A stretch of 64,000 nucleotides of DNA from Diphasiastrum complanatum (GCA_029204225.1 CM055093.1:31569777-31633776); one strand, 5' to 3'. Counted from the first letter of the stretch, positions 35,572-47,945 are shown. Made by a program: numbers and translations. The notes: generated from the letters alone by a model not told the origin.

Positions 35572-37800
35572 CTATGTTGACTTGAACATGAATCTTGGTA
35601 TTATTCCAAGATTGGCTCTATGCTTGATGAAGGAATTTTTGCTCAAAGGTTTGGTGAGCAAATTTGCAATACAAAATGATGTGTTGATGTGCTCCAAGTA
35701 GATTTCCCCTCCAATGAGCTTCTCTCTCACGAAGTAATGTGCAACTTCGATGTGTTTGCTCCTTGCATGAAATATTGGATTGTTGGCAAGAGCTTGTGCT
35801 AAAATATTGTCACACATGATCAAAGGTAGATCATCTTCCTTGATTATCTTTAGCTCCATTAGCAACCTCTTGATCCAAAGCACTTCTTTTGTTGTAGTAG
35901 TAAGTGCCTAATATTCAGCTTCACAAGATGAGAGTGATATAGTATCTTGCTTTTTGGAAAGCCAAGATATCAAATTTCCTCCAAGATATATGACATATGC
36001 ACTTGTAGATTTCTGATATGCTTTATCACTTGCAAAATCCGAGTCAGAATAGCCAACCATAGAAAGATCTTCACTTTTATATAACAAACCATAATCATAG
36101 GTTGAAGATATGTACCTAAGTACCCTTTAGGACATTTCCCAACGATGAATACGGATTTTGCATAGCTTGGCTCAACTTATGAACACTAAAACTTACATCA
36201 GGCCTAGTTATAGTGAGCCAAAGAGTGATGTCCACGAAGGATCCTTCATCACCTTTGTTAGGGTCTTTTACAATTTGCTCCATAGGAGTATCAATACTCT
36301 TACAATTTAGCATATTGAACTTTTTTAACATTGAAAGAGCATACTTGGATTGACATACAAAAGCTTTATCATTATGGAAACTAATCTCTAATCCTAATAT
36401 GTAATGAAATTTTCCAAGATCTTGCATCTTGAATTCTTTTCCAAGTGCAATTTTGGTTTCCTCAACTAACTTAATACAACTTCCTGTCAGGATAATATCA
36501 TCAACATAAATGAGAAAAATGCCAATATCTCTATCATAAAACTTGACATATAAGGAAGGATCATAGTTACTAAGATTAAATCCTAGTGAATCAAGAAAAG
36601 TGTTAAGTCGAGAATACCACAATCTTGGAGCTTGCTTTAGTCCATAAAGACTTGTAAAGAGCAAGCAAACTTTGGTCTTGTCTTGGATGAACCCAAGAGG
36701 TTGATCCATATAAATTTCTTCTTCTAGATATCCATTTAAAAATGCATTAGAGACATCTAGTTGAAAAACTTTCCATTTGAAAAAACAAGCAATAGAAATT
36801 ATGATTCTAATTGATACTATCCTTGCAACTGGAGCAAAGGTCTCCTCAAAATCAAGTCCATAAACTTGAGAAAAATCTTTTGACAAAGTCTTGCTTTGTA
36901 CTTGTTGATTATGCCATCTTGATTATATTTGACTCAAAAAACCCATTTGCAACCAATGGTGTGCTTGTTGGATGGAAGATCCACAAGCTCCCATGTCTTG
37001 TTGGCAATCAATGCTTCATATTCCTCCTTCATGGTTAGAAACCAATCTCTTGATTTGAGTGCATCATATACATCCTTTGGCTCCTCATGTGAAACAAAAT
37101 AAGCATAATTAGTGGAGTTGAGTTCCACTTGCTTGCCTTTATCTCCATATGTAAGCCTCTTAGGCTCAGATCTTTCTCTTTGTGATCTTGTTGGTGAAAA
37201 GATTCGAGGTGACTCCTCAATTATCGGCCCCATCTCTCCATGATAATCTTCAAGGGTGATGATAGGAGAATCCTTTTGAGAATCTTTGATCTCGGCCTCC
37301 TCAAAGATGTATTTTTTATTCTCATGGAAAATAACATCCCTACTCTCAATTGTAATTGAAGTAGAGGGAACATAAATTCTTAAGCCTTCTTGTTGGATGA
37401 GTGTCCAACCATGATCCCTTTGACTAAATTTGGATCATCTCTTTTCCTTGTTTCCAAGGGTACATGAACAAAGCAAGCACATTCAAAAACTCTAAGGTGA
37501 TCAACCTTAGGTTTCTTCTTAAACAATACTTCATATGGTGATCTTCCTACAAGTGCAATGTGAGGTAATCTATTGCACAAATAATTTGCACAATTAATTG
37601 CTTCTCCCCAATATTCAATAGGCAAAGAAGCTTCAACTCGGATTGCTTTAGCACATTCACATAGAGATCGATTTTTTCTTTCAGCAACTCCATTTTGAGA
37701 TGGAGAATAAGCACAAGAAAACTCTCTCTTAGTCCCTTCAGCCTCACAATAATCATAGAACTTGTTGGAGATGTATTACCTCCTCCATCACATCTTAAAG
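35572..37800 (-). pseudogene. Copia element 4 pol (integrase, reverse transcriptase, RNase H)
   Basis: From the right: the second Asp motif of integrase as LRCDGGGNT (37,790), the integrase C-terminus (YWGEAINCANYLCNRLPH, HLRVFECACFVHVP) at 37,380-37,650, and the linker and start of reverse transcriptase (TWELVDLPSNKHTIGCKWVF) at 36,934-37,233. Next is a long open reverse-transcriptase frame (36,116-36,886) with LDVSNAFLNGYLEEEIYM, SLYGLKQAP and YVDDIILTG. RNase H ends at 35,572 (ARSKHIEVAHYFVREKL, LLTKPL). Stops and frameshifts separate the blocks. It ends at an inversion breakpoint near 37,800. Relatedness to Copia 3 is clear from the shared FLNGYLEEEIYM and YDPSLY wording. Confidence 0.9.
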
Positions 37801-37998
37801 CGCAAGAGGTGTGGCATAAGAGATTGGGACATCTCAACTACAAGTCATTGGAGGTGATGGCAAAGAGGCAAGTTGTGTTTGGTCTTCCTAAATCTCTAAC
37901 AAGCTTGAATCATTTTTGTGAGCAATGTGCTTTATCAAAGTCACATAGGTTACCTTACAAGAGGTCTACATCAATATCAAGTAAGCCTTTCCAAGGAT
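37801..37998 (+). pseudogene. Inverted Copia pre-integrase piece
   Basis: On the plus strand it reads EVWHKRLGHLNYKSLEVM, then CEQCALSKSHRLPYKRST, which is the GAG-pre-integrase domain that should lie upstream of the integrase at 35,572-37,800 on the opposite strand. It therefore sits in the right place but is turned around. Confidence 0.88.
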
Positions 37999-38370
37999 CA
38001 ACTTTGTTGTGTGGTCATGAAAAAATTTCTTCCTATTAATATGGATCTATAAAATCAATAGACTAGCTTAATCTACCTAACAATGTCTCTCTTTGCAAAA
38101 ATAATTTTATATGTATTTTGAGGACATTTATGCCCATTTGAGAAATATGATAATGCTCTAATTGCCAATATTATTGTCCCATCATTCAAAGAAAATTTGC
38201 TATGATGAATGCAAATCTCTTTATTTACAAAGCTCTTCAAATAATGGGATATGGATGAATCCTTCTGTCGTGATCCTTGGCGATCTCTTACATATCCTTG
38301 CATTGTTGTAAAGGCATATACCTCCATAGTAGGCTACAAAATACAATCAACGGTCACATATCTTGAAAAC
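37999..38370. other. Unassigned DNA between Copia 4 and the Ulp1 remnant
   Basis: Contains an 84-codon minus-strand frame (38,073-38,327) with no recognisable domain. I expected the His motif of the Ulp1-like remnant here on the plus strand but did not find it. Confidence 0.3.
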
Positions 38371-38408
38371 AAAATAACTACATTTGAATAGAACTCTCTT
38401 TCAAAAAA

Positions 38409-38892
38409 AACCAAATGGAGATTGTTGATGCAAAGGTAAAATGATCTTTTCATGTTTTTTTTATTTACACGATGGCATGCAGTTAAAAATTATACTAAAT
38501 TATAATTTAACAATTTTTCATTGTAATCTTTTAGTCTTCGCAACAAGACAATACAATCAATTGCGGATGGTTTTGCATCTAGAATGTCAAATCTCTTGGA
38601 TTAGTATATGATGCAAACTCCAAATGTTGATATACGTGAGATAAATTTCTCAACTTCCAATATCCTGATGATATTATGTTTGTGTAATTTTAAGTTATTT
38701 TCATTGGCTAATCTATACACTCAATGTTTTAAATTGCAGTTCCAATGCCCTGAAGTATCAACAAATATTGTTCATCAATTCCGACATGAATGCTACAAGT
38801 CCTACTATTGTCTGCAAGGTCCTACAAGCATGAAGTTGCGGAGGTGGATTGTGAAGTTGCAGTGCTTGATGATCTGCCTCAGACACTTATGA
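38409..38892 (+). pseudogene. Second Ulp1/SENP-like remnant
   Basis: An exon end NQMEIVDAK (to 38,435, donor AAG|GTAAAA) joins in phase 0, after the acceptor TTTTAG, to an exon from 38,535 reading SSQQDNTINCGWFCI followed by TAG at 38,580. This is the Gln and Cys motif of a C48 protease. The intron sits in the same place and phase as in the 27.4-27.6 kb gene, where SLE joins SPLQNDSFSCGWY. A further exon-like piece follows TTGCAG at 38,740, matching the fourth-exon position of the first copy. No H3-like part was found upstream. Confidence 0.6.
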
Positions 38893-39840
38893 TTGAAATG
38901 TAAATATCGATATATAATTGTAATTACTTGTTGATATAAAATACAAATGTATAGAAAGATGTCATCACATGATGATGCATAGAACAGATAGGTAAACAAA
39001 AAGTGGGCTATTATTGAAAGCCACAGATATTTTATTTAGATTTTTCTAGCAATGCATATTTTTCAAAATATTGAATATTATATGTTCGATGAAATCTTGA
39101 AGTCATTTGAGACAGTTTTCTATTCCTTTTTTCGAAAGCTTGTTGTTCAAAGTTGTCGTTCTTTGAAAGGTATGTTGCACATCTACCATCAAAACATTTT
39201 TGCGATTTCGACAATTTTTGACGCTTGTATTTAAATCCTTACACTATATATGATTTTCTTGTCTTGGTCCGTACATCAAAGAAACTTGTTAAACAATATC
39301 AACATTGGGTTAATTTTAAATGCAAGCACAAAATAGTGAAAACACTGAAATAAGTTTAAATAAACTCATTGAAAGTCAATTCAAATGTGTATTTAGTAGG
39401 AGAATAATCCAATAGTAGTCAAAGTACATTATCATAAAAATGTAAGTTCAAGCCTGAATCAAAAACCACCGACAATATAACTAATCAAAGGGCCACAAAA
39501 CAAGGCATGGACTGACTCTTTTTTTTTGGACCCAACAAGTTCGAGATGGCAATTTTTGTGGTGTCTATTCACATGATTTGATGACATTTTCGAGACTAGA
39601 TGATCGACCTACGTTTGCAATTGTCGTAAAAAGAGAGTTTATAAAACTGCGATAGTCTTCGAGAGATGGCAAGAGAGAGATAAAGAGGAGTGCGAGAGAC
39701 GGGGTGCAAATTTCTGAAGTGCCATGTGCGCATCCCTCAATGCAAAGCAGGTTAGAATACACAAGGCCGTAGTTTGGTATTGAAGCAAGGATTTTTGGCC
39801 ACACACCAACATTGGAAGAGGTAAAAAAAAGTCTTACAAA
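38893..39840. other. Intergenic, AT-rich, nothing recognised
   Basis: No frame, LTR or repeat that I can support. The Copia 5 gag becomes recognisable only after about 39,840. Confidence 0.35.
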
Positions 39841-42239
39841 ATGGTGATGAACAAGATGAAGCATGGAAAAAACTAAAGCAAAAGAACGAAGTGAGGACAG
39901 CTGCATCGGTCATGCACCTCCACAATCAACTATAGAGCTTGCGATGGAATGAAAATGAGTTGGATCATCATGTAGAGAAGATCAAAATGATCTTCGCTCA
40001 ACTCTCTGCATCTGGACAAGAGCATCACGTCCCAGCACCCCCACAGCTGATGTACTTCATGAAATCTCTACCCTTAGCCTACCAGCCGCTAAGAATGCTC
40101 ATCCTGAGTTTACTTGAGATGACATTCAAAAGAGCAGTCAATCTCGTTGCAGACAAAAGATTGATGAGAGATGAAGGAGAATAAAAAATGCCGACCAGGG
40201 GAAGGCCCTTTTTGTAAGGGGAAAGAAGAAAAACAAAAGCAACGAGAAGACTCAAATGAAGTCTTTGATGAAGGGCAACTACAATAAAGAAACTTGTACC
40301 TATGATCATTGTCACAAGTTGGGACACTCAACATACAGATGCTAGTTCAATTTGACAATACCTTGCACACAGTACAAAAAAAAAAAGAGCATTCAACATA
40401 TAAATTATGGCACAATCCCAAAGGAAGGCACAAAGGAGAAAAGGCCAATGTCGTAGGATCAGAAAAGTAATCTATACCAATCAAAAATCATCAGCAGCTA
40501 CGATAGCATACTTAATACACCCAAAAATGAAAATCATCTATGGCATAGACGAATGTATCATCTGAATATGAGGAGTCTCTATGACATGAGCAGAAAGAAC
40601 TTGTGAATGGTCTGAAGATTACAAGTACATACTCCGACTTTTGTGAAGCCTATCAGAAAGGCAAGCATCATCGAAGTCCATTTTTACACGAAGGAAGTAG
40701 GGCCAAGGACATCCTTGAGCTAGTTCACTTAGATGTTTGTGGACAAATGAAGGTTGACTCCCTTTTTGGATCGAGATAGTTCCTGATATTCATAGATGAT
40801 TATAGTAGGATAAAAACTATATATTATTTGAAGAAGAAGTCCTAAGTGTTTGATGGATTCAAGAAGTTCGTGGCATTTGCAAAGCGACACAACTCCAAGA
40901 AATTGCAGACCCTCAGGTCCGACAATGGAGGTGAATATTCGAGCAAGGAGTTTTCAGGCTTCTACCAAGACATAGGAATTGAGCATTAGTTCACACCCGC
41001 CTATACAATGGTGTAGCAGAAAGATGAAACATAACTTTTGTTGAAGTAGCTAAAAGCATGATGGCTCAAGCATAATTGCCAGGATAGTTTTGGACTGAAG
41101 CAATTACAGCTGCTGTACATCTACAGAACTGATCGATAATGACAACACTGGAGAACAAGATGTCGTATGAAATGTAGACGAGTGAGAAGCCCGATCTATT
41201 ATACTTACAAGTATTTGGATGTGCAACATACATGCACATACCAAAAGAAAAGATATGCAAACTCGATCAAAATTCGGTGCAAACAGTGATGGTCAGATAT
41301 TTTGAATAGTTCGTAGATCTATTGACTCCACAATCCAGCCTCAAAGAAGGTGATAATGAAAAGAGATGTGAAGTTCTATGAATCGACGTTTCTAAGAGTC
41401 AAAGAATCAAGAGGCCATGAAATCTTCACAATATTGTCGATTGAAGAGGGAGTTCAAGGCTAGACATCGAATCAGAATGTCAAATGACAAACTTCAGAGC
41501 AGGAAACAGAAGTTCATCTTGTCGAAGAATTCGAAGAGCAAACACACCACAACCAAGAAGTTCGACAAGAATAAGAAGACCCCCTGACAGATTCATCAAT
41601 AATTTTCAATGTAGTGAAGACACAAATGTCGAATTCTGCAGCTACACTGAAGAACCAACAACATATCTAGAAGCAATCCAGAATCTTGAAGGAGAATTTT
41701 GGAAGCAAGCAATGTCAAAAGAGATTGAATTGATGAAGCATAATCAAGCATGGAACCACTTCCCGAAAGAAAGAAAAAAGTCAACTGTAAATGGGCATAC
41801 AAAAAGAAACTGAGATCAGATGACAATGTCAAAAGTTACAAAGCTCGACTTGTCACTAAAGGCTACACTCAAAGATATGGTATCGACTACTTCAATACAT
41901 ATTCCCCGATGGTTAAGATGTCGAGCATCCAACTACTCCTCGCTTATGCTACGAAGTATGATCTATAAGTACACGAGATTAATGTAAGGCCAGTCTTTCT
42001 CCATGGAGACCTAGAAGAACAAATTTATATGAAGTAGCTTGAAAGATATGAAAAATTTAGTTTTCCAATCAAAGACCAAGCACATACCCCTGAAATATCA
42101 TCATGTTCGAGATCTGATCTCAAAAGGAGAGCTCTGTGTCGAGTTTGTGAGATCGAAAGATATGATAGCAGATGTGCTAATCAAGCCACTGGACAAACCA
42201 CTGTTCATAAAACACAAAAAGACAATCGGAATTACATAA
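39840..42239 (+). pseudogene. Copia 5 gag-pol remains
   Basis: Gag reads LDHHVEKIKMIFAQLSASGQ and KSLPLAYQPLRML (39,939-40,184). The zinc knuckle CTYDHCHKLGHSTYRC has a widened first Cys pair. Pre-integrase (LWHRRMYHLN) and integrase (FLIFIDDYSR, TLRSDNGGEYSS) are crossed by many stops. The start of reverse transcriptase (KKKVNCKWAYKKKL, YKARLVTKGYTQRYGIDYF) at 41,750-41,968 leads to FLHGDLEEQIYM. The frame then jumps to RNase H (KTKHIPLKYHHVRDLI, DMIADVLIKPL) at 42,039-42,239. YVDD and most of RNase H are deleted. Confidence 0.85.
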
Positions 42240-42268
42240 AGAGAAGGGTTACATCATTCAAGAGGGAG

Positions 42269-42565
42269 TGTTGGAACTGGTGAACTCATATAACCCTTCT
42301 CTATCATTCCCCGAACGGTCAACAAATTAGCGGACCATCAACACTGAACAATCTAATTCCCACACAAGTTCTGAAGGCAGAATTCGAGCAAATGAGCCGT
42401 CGGGCAACTCGAGTTATCGGGCTCTAGCTTGTCGTACATGAAGCTTCAAACTGTCACGATCAGTCGTAAAGAAAATTTAGGAGAGAATGTAGTTAGCTTA
42501 TTGTTTAGCATAATTCTCTCTTGTAATGTTTAGTTGATCTATCTTTTAATCCCATCTGGTGGGAC
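42269..42565 (+). repeat. 3' LTR of Copia 5, truncated
   Basis: Begins TGTTGGAACTGGTGAACTC after a purine tract and matches the inverted LTR at 20,110 down to ATCCCATCTGG near 42,560. Its U5 part is missing, and AT-rich DNA follows. Confidence 0.82.
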
Positions 42566-44362
42566 ATAAGTATGGAGGCATAAGTATGGACTAGAAACCA
42601 ATATCATAGCTCTTAAAATAAGAAATTTTTTAATTTGAATATTTGAAATAAAACTAAAAAAATAGATTAAATTTTAATATACTTCAAAACATTATTAAAA
42701 AAGTCGACTGAAAAAATAAAACATTTATCATTGTAATATTTGATTTTTACATCAGTTATCGACATATATTAAAATATTTATATTTGTCTAAATATTTATT
42801 ACCATTGTAAATATCACAATATTTAGAAGAAATTTAAAAAACCCTATATCTCAAAAATGCTATTAAATTTATATCAAGTTACAAAATTTAAGATTAAGTT
42901 TGGTATGATTTTAACAAATCTATTTCTGAAACATAAACTAAACAATAATTATTCAAGATTTAAGTTAGTGTTATACAATTGTTATAAATAGTTATTATGC
43001 ATGTATCATAGATAATTATGAATAAATAATTATACAATTGCTACAAATAAAATTCTATTAAATTAATCTTATATTTCAATTTCATTTTGCATCATTGTCA
43101 CAATTATATTCAATTTTTATGACTTATTTCGATAAAAATTGATATTTATCGCTAAAAAGTCTATCTCCATAACTTTAATGCTCAAAACATTATTTGAAAA
43201 TATTGCTACATTACTTTCTAAAAATTTCAAATCATCCGATATCAACTAATTGCTAATTACAATTGTAGAATATCATGACATAAAATAAAATAATCACAAC
43301 TCCAAAAGAAAATAGAACAAACTATCTATATCACACAATATCCTTGCATATACACTCACATTATTTAAATATTACTTTCATTTCTCTCTTTATCACACTT
43401 TTTGCTTTACAAAATAAAGATATTGCATAATATCATTCTCTACCAAAATAAAATAATAAAATACTAAACTATTGGCATTCAAAGTTTTTTTAAACACAAA
43501 TTACAAATCAAAATAAATATTCAAAATATTTAAAATGCAATCCTCTCGTTGGACTTCCGATACTAGTTTATTTTTTTTTAATATGCGTCTTGATTTTTTT
43601 AAGGGAAGTAGTTTCGATCTTGAACTAATTTAAACTTAAATTGCATGGATAGTTGGCGGATTATGGACGTCTCCCAACTAAAGAAGAGTACGGCTTTGTT
43701 TGAGAATCCTATGAGCCATTAGTCAATAAATGGAAGAGTGTTAAACCGTTATCGGAATGTAACGGATCTTGTGGCCATTGAATTTCGATGATCTCATTGG
43801 GACGTATTTTACGATATGCACGCCAAAAAAAAAAAATTAAACCTATGACTTGTTGAAAATACAGCAAAATAAACCCATTTGATCCTAGAAATGATGGAGA
43901 AAGCACCTATTTAATATCCAATCAAGATCTAATAGCTAGATTACTAATCAATGCATTGATTTTTAGCTTATCTTGGCTTGAACTCCACAAATTGGCTTCA
44001 AAGTCATGCTAAACTCTTTACACATGTGAGTGTACAGTCTGTTGTTGTCTGTGTACTGTACCTGCACCTTCAAACTCCTCTAATGATTACAAAAATCCAT
44101 ATGCCAATAGCAATCATCATTCAAATGATAGACAAAAACTAGTCATGAAGGAAGATCTCGATTTTACTCATAATTGGATGGATGATCCATCACATATTTA
44201 TACATAAGTGCCTCGGATCTGAGCATTTAGGGCTTCATCTGATCCATCCATAACCTAAATCTAATTTTTAACCTATTAGGTTATAGTATCCACGCTGATT
44301 GGTGGTCAAGATCTCGGGATCCAAAATAATGTAAAAATTATTATTTTTAGCTCCTAGAATCT
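42566..44362. other. Very AT-rich intergenic DNA
   Basis: The stretch 42,600-43,560 is about four-fifths A+T and has no open frame. The remainder is ordinary intergenic sequence. No matrix-attachment or origin motif can be asserted. Confidence 0.5.
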
Positions 44363-44655
44363 CTATCTATCATACATTTTGGTCTCATTCCAAAGGTACC
44401 ATTCCAAAGCTAAGTTATTGATTTGACTTAGAATAAAAATAGTTTCTTTTACAATGACGTTCACGAAACCCTCTTTCTCATCTTCATCTGGTTGATCAGC
44501 AAGCAGTTTTTCTTGAATGTGAAATTGTGAGTCCCCCCTACCAGGCTTCTCTGCTACATGAATAAAAAGCTCAGAGAGCTTCGTGTTGGTGACTCCTTTG
44601 GTGAAGTAGTACATGAATTTCATTTTGTCTTTCAAAGGAATATCTTGAGGTTTAC
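44363..44655 (-). other. Exon-like open frame, unidentified
   Basis: A 97-codon minus-strand frame starts after a good acceptor (AAAATCTCAG, exon from 44,655, phase 1) and reads GKPQDIPLKDKMKFMYYF onward, with an acidic patch DQPDEDEKEGF. I cannot name a family. It may be a single exon of a lost gene; there is no companion exon nearby that I can support. Confidence 0.25.
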
Positions 44656-44930
44656 CTGAGATTTTGAAAGAAATTTTAAAAGATTAGCACAAAGAGAAAA
44701 CAATCTGTATTGAGGAAGATTTTTTTAGGAAAGTTTCAAATATTACCTTACTAAAATTACTAAATAGTTTAAAAAGATAGGCAGTTTTTGACAAAAATCT
44801 CTAAGAATTATTGAATAAAGTAAGCAATTTCTATAATTTTAATTATAAATTCTCATAATTTACAAGCTTCTAAAACCTTGGAGAAGCACATATTATTGCT
44901 AAAATGTCTCACAATTTCTACTTTGAACAA

Positions 44931-45341
44931 GGGCCACCTCGACTTGCTATGCTTAGCATATCGAGTCGAGGTGGCCCATGACTCTCACTTATGCTCAGCA
45001 TAGTGGGCGAGGGTATTAACAAGCAGTGGCTATGTTGAGCATAGCAACTACATTGGGACTTTCTCGATGGCTATGCTTAGTATAGAACATGCTTCAAATG
45101 TTATGTTGAGCATAGGTGGGCACTCAGGACTTGAAGACCTTCTATGCTAAGCATAGATGTGAGGAGAGGACCCGAGAGGCCACCTATGCTCAGCATAGGT
45201 CACATATGTGGTAATAAGAAAACAATCACGACTTTATGCTATGTTGAGCATAGGTGAGCACTCAACAGTACCTGAATACATCCTATGCTGAGCATAGGTG
45301 AGAGGAGAGGACAAGTGAGGCCACCTATGCTGTGAGCATAG
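44931..45341. repeat. Array of ten CTATGCTnAGCATAG palindromes
   Basis: The 15-bp palindrome or a near copy occurs at 44,947, 44,989, 45,030, 45,071, 45,101, 45,142, 45,184, 45,239, 45,283 and 45,325 (the last with a 2-bp insertion). The first is nested in a 47-bp hairpin with perfect 14-bp arms (GGGCCACCTCGACT at 44,931-44,944 and its complement at 44,964-44,977). Spacers of 15-40 bp are also partly repeated (GAGGAGAGGAC, GAGGCCACC, GGTCAC). Confidence 0.92.
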
Positions 45342-45368
45342 GTCACCTACGTGATAAGAAGTAAAACT

Positions 45369-46634
45369 TTAATTGAAACTTAAATATTTAGTAGCTGCTA
45401 ATTTACAATTGATTAGATTATATCTGATAAGAATGTTGTGAAGACACCTTTGTTGAGTAATAAAGATCAGTTGTCTCGCTCTGTCTCTGTGGATTTGAAT
45501 GCCCAAACAGAAGTAAGCTTCGCCCAGATCAGTCATGTCGAATAGTGACCATGTCTGGTTCTTGATCAGAGAGGAATACTTTGTGTCCATCGCTTCTCTC
45601 AAGAGATCAGAGTCTGGTGGGCTAAGTGCCTCTTCGACAATCATTGGTTCCTACATTAAAAGAGAGGCAGACTCAAGAGTATACCTTGTGGGTTGTGAGC
45701 GCACTCGACTTGATCTTTTTGGAGGTGGTGTCGGTTGATGATCCAATCTTGGAATTTGTCGTTTTTGAGTACCAACAACTTCTTTGTCTAATTTGTTGTC
45801 GAGTAGTTGATCGACAATGGGCACGCTTGAACCAGAGGTTCGAATTATCATGTTGGAGGTAGGTGTCGAAGATTCGCATTGAACTTTGTCCTTGCCTTTG
45901 AAGTTGATAAACTGATCCTCGATAAAGATTGTATCTTTGCTGAATAAAATCTGTTGGGTATCGAGGTTGTACAACTTGTAAGTGTTGTCAGATGAAGTGT
46001 ATCCGATAAGGATGGTTTTGAGACCTTGGAAGTCAAATCTTTTTCTTGACTCTTTCAGGATCGGCATGTAGGTGATACATCCGAATACTCAAAGGTTCTT
46101 CATCGAAGGCTTAGATCTTGTCCAACTATCATGTGGTGTTTTGCTTGATAAGACCTTGGTTGAACATCTATTCTGGATGTAGCTAAGCCATTCGACTGAG
46201 ACGAATAAGGAGTAATAAACTGTTGTTCAATGTCTTGGATTTGGCAGTACTCCTTGAATTTGGTAGCGATGTACTCTCCACCATTGTCGGACCTCAGGGC
46301 TTTGATATGTTTCTTTCTCTACATGCTCCTTGAAGATTTTGAAACAATTGAAAGCTTCTGATTTCTTCTTGATAAAGTACACCATAGTCCTTCTGGAAAA
46401 TTCATCAATAAAAGTGATAAAAATAATGAAATACTTTGCATCCTTCAGTGAAGGATTCTGCATTGAGCCACAAATGTCTGTATGTACAACATATAATAAT
46501 CCTCGAGCAATATGTTGATGGCTTGATCTAAATGGTTTCCTAATCTGTTTACCGACTAGATATTCTTGACAAAAAGGTAATTTGACTTTCCTATCTGGAT
46601 AGTCGAGATCAAGAACAATAGATTGCTTAGACAT
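45369..46634 (-). pseudogene. Copia 6 integrase and collapsed reverse transcriptase
   Basis: Integrase (VVHTDICGSMQNPS, FIDEFSRRTMVYF) at 46,227-46,634 is frameshifted at the second Asp motif. The C-terminal part (RFDFQGLKTILIGY) is at 45,900-46,067. The reverse-transcriptase frame at 45,369-45,644 reads REAMDTKYSSLIKNQTWSL and passes in frame directly to FDMTDLGEAYFCLGIQIHRD. Some 150 residues including YVDD have been removed without breaking the frame. Confidence 0.85.
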
Positions 46635-46744
46635 TTGTAATATAGAAGCATGATTTAGGTGACCAAGTCTATAATGCCAAAGTAAACTTTTATTGATCTG
46701 AACATAAGTACTAAGGGCCTAACTAGAGGCAGAAAAGCAATGAC

Positions 46745-47945
46745 TTAATCTGTACAAGTATCCATGTCGACTACTTTACACTGATCAGATTCAAATTCTA
46801 CTTTATGTCCTAGATCTGTAATTCTGCTAAGAGAGAGCAGATTTGTAGATAGATTCAATACATGTAGGACATTTGAAAGTAGTTTAGATTGACCATTTGC
46901 AAAGTTCAATCTTATTGTACCTTCACATTTGATAGTTTGTGTGCTATTGTCACCTAGGTAAACATCTCTCTTGGTACTATAAGGCATATAGGACTCAAAA
47001 CAGCCGATATGGCTGGTCATATGTTGTGTGGATCTAGAATCCAGAAACCAGGAGCTGTCGTTGGATGCTTCTTGATGGCTAGTCATGAATGCATCATAAT
47101 CTGCTTCTTGATTGGGTTGTGGCGCTTCTGTAGTTGCATTTGCCATCTGATTCGATTGTCCCTTACTATTGTTCTTGGCTTGTAGTATGCGACAATCTTG
47201 AATCTTGAGGTTGGTTTGTTTGTAGTATCTGTAGAACGGCTTCTTCTTTGGCGGTGGGTTTGACTGCTCTTGACACTTTGTCAGCTTTTGATTTTGCTTC
47301 GATGTTTTGGGACTTTCTTCTTCTGCTTAGTCGAGCCTATGTTGGTGTATAGGGCATGAGAGTCAACAGCCAAAGAACTGGAGGACTCGTTTCTTCGAGT
47401 GTCTTCTTGCAACAACATTGTAATGACTCTTGAAGGACTCAGTTCTGGGTGTGTCGTGATGATCATCACCCAACTATCGTATGAGCTTGGCAAGCTTGAA
47501 AGTAGTGTCATTACTGTAACTTGATCGTCTATGATTGATCTAAAAGTGGTCATTTGCTTCAGTAGGTTCTTGAACTAGTTGATGTGATTCTGCAGGGAAT
47601 CACCATTTGTCATCTTAAGAGAGTAAAATTTCTTCCTGAGATGTAGCTTAAAAGCTATGTCTCGCACTTCGTACAAGGTGCTTAAGATGTCCCAAACTTC
47701 CTTGGAGGTCTGAGCTTCAGACACATAGCTGATTTGAGTGTCTAATATATTAAGGATGATCAGCACAAAAGCTTTGCCATCTTTCAACTTCCATCGGGAG
47801 ATTGCAGCATCGTCGACTTTGGGTCTTGCCTCTGCATTTGTAACAATGTCATACAAAGTGCAGTTCTCATCTTAAATTTCCACAGATGGTAATTGGCTCC
47901 ATCAAGCTTGTCCATGATAGGACTGGCTTTCCCTTGGGAATCCAT
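46745..47945 (-). pseudogene. Copia 6 gag and protease
   Basis: Gag starts at ATG 47,945 (MDKLDGANYHLWKFKM), is frameshifted near 47,850, and continues as AISRWKLKDGKAFVLI, LHLRKKFYSLKM and MTLLSSLPSSYDSWVM. No zinc knuckle is legible. The protease frame (46,745-47,146) has SSWFLDSRSTQHMT, where the catalytic D-S-G reads D-S-R. Confidence 0.85.

Larger units (their letters stand above)
39840..42565 (+). mobile_element. Copia element 5, deeply decayed
   Basis: Gag, zinc knuckle, pre-integrase, integrase and the start of reverse transcriptase are followed by a large deletion to the end of RNase H, a purine tract (CAAGAGGGAG) and a 3' LTR from 42,269. The 5' LTR is missing. The LTR family is that of 19,576-20,110. 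Confidence 0.82.

Noticed and set aside
44931-45341. CRISPR-like array (regular palindromic repeats with spacers)
   Set aside because: Spacers are partly repeated and irregular, repeats are only 15 bp and imperfect, and the setting is a plant nuclear genome without cas genes.
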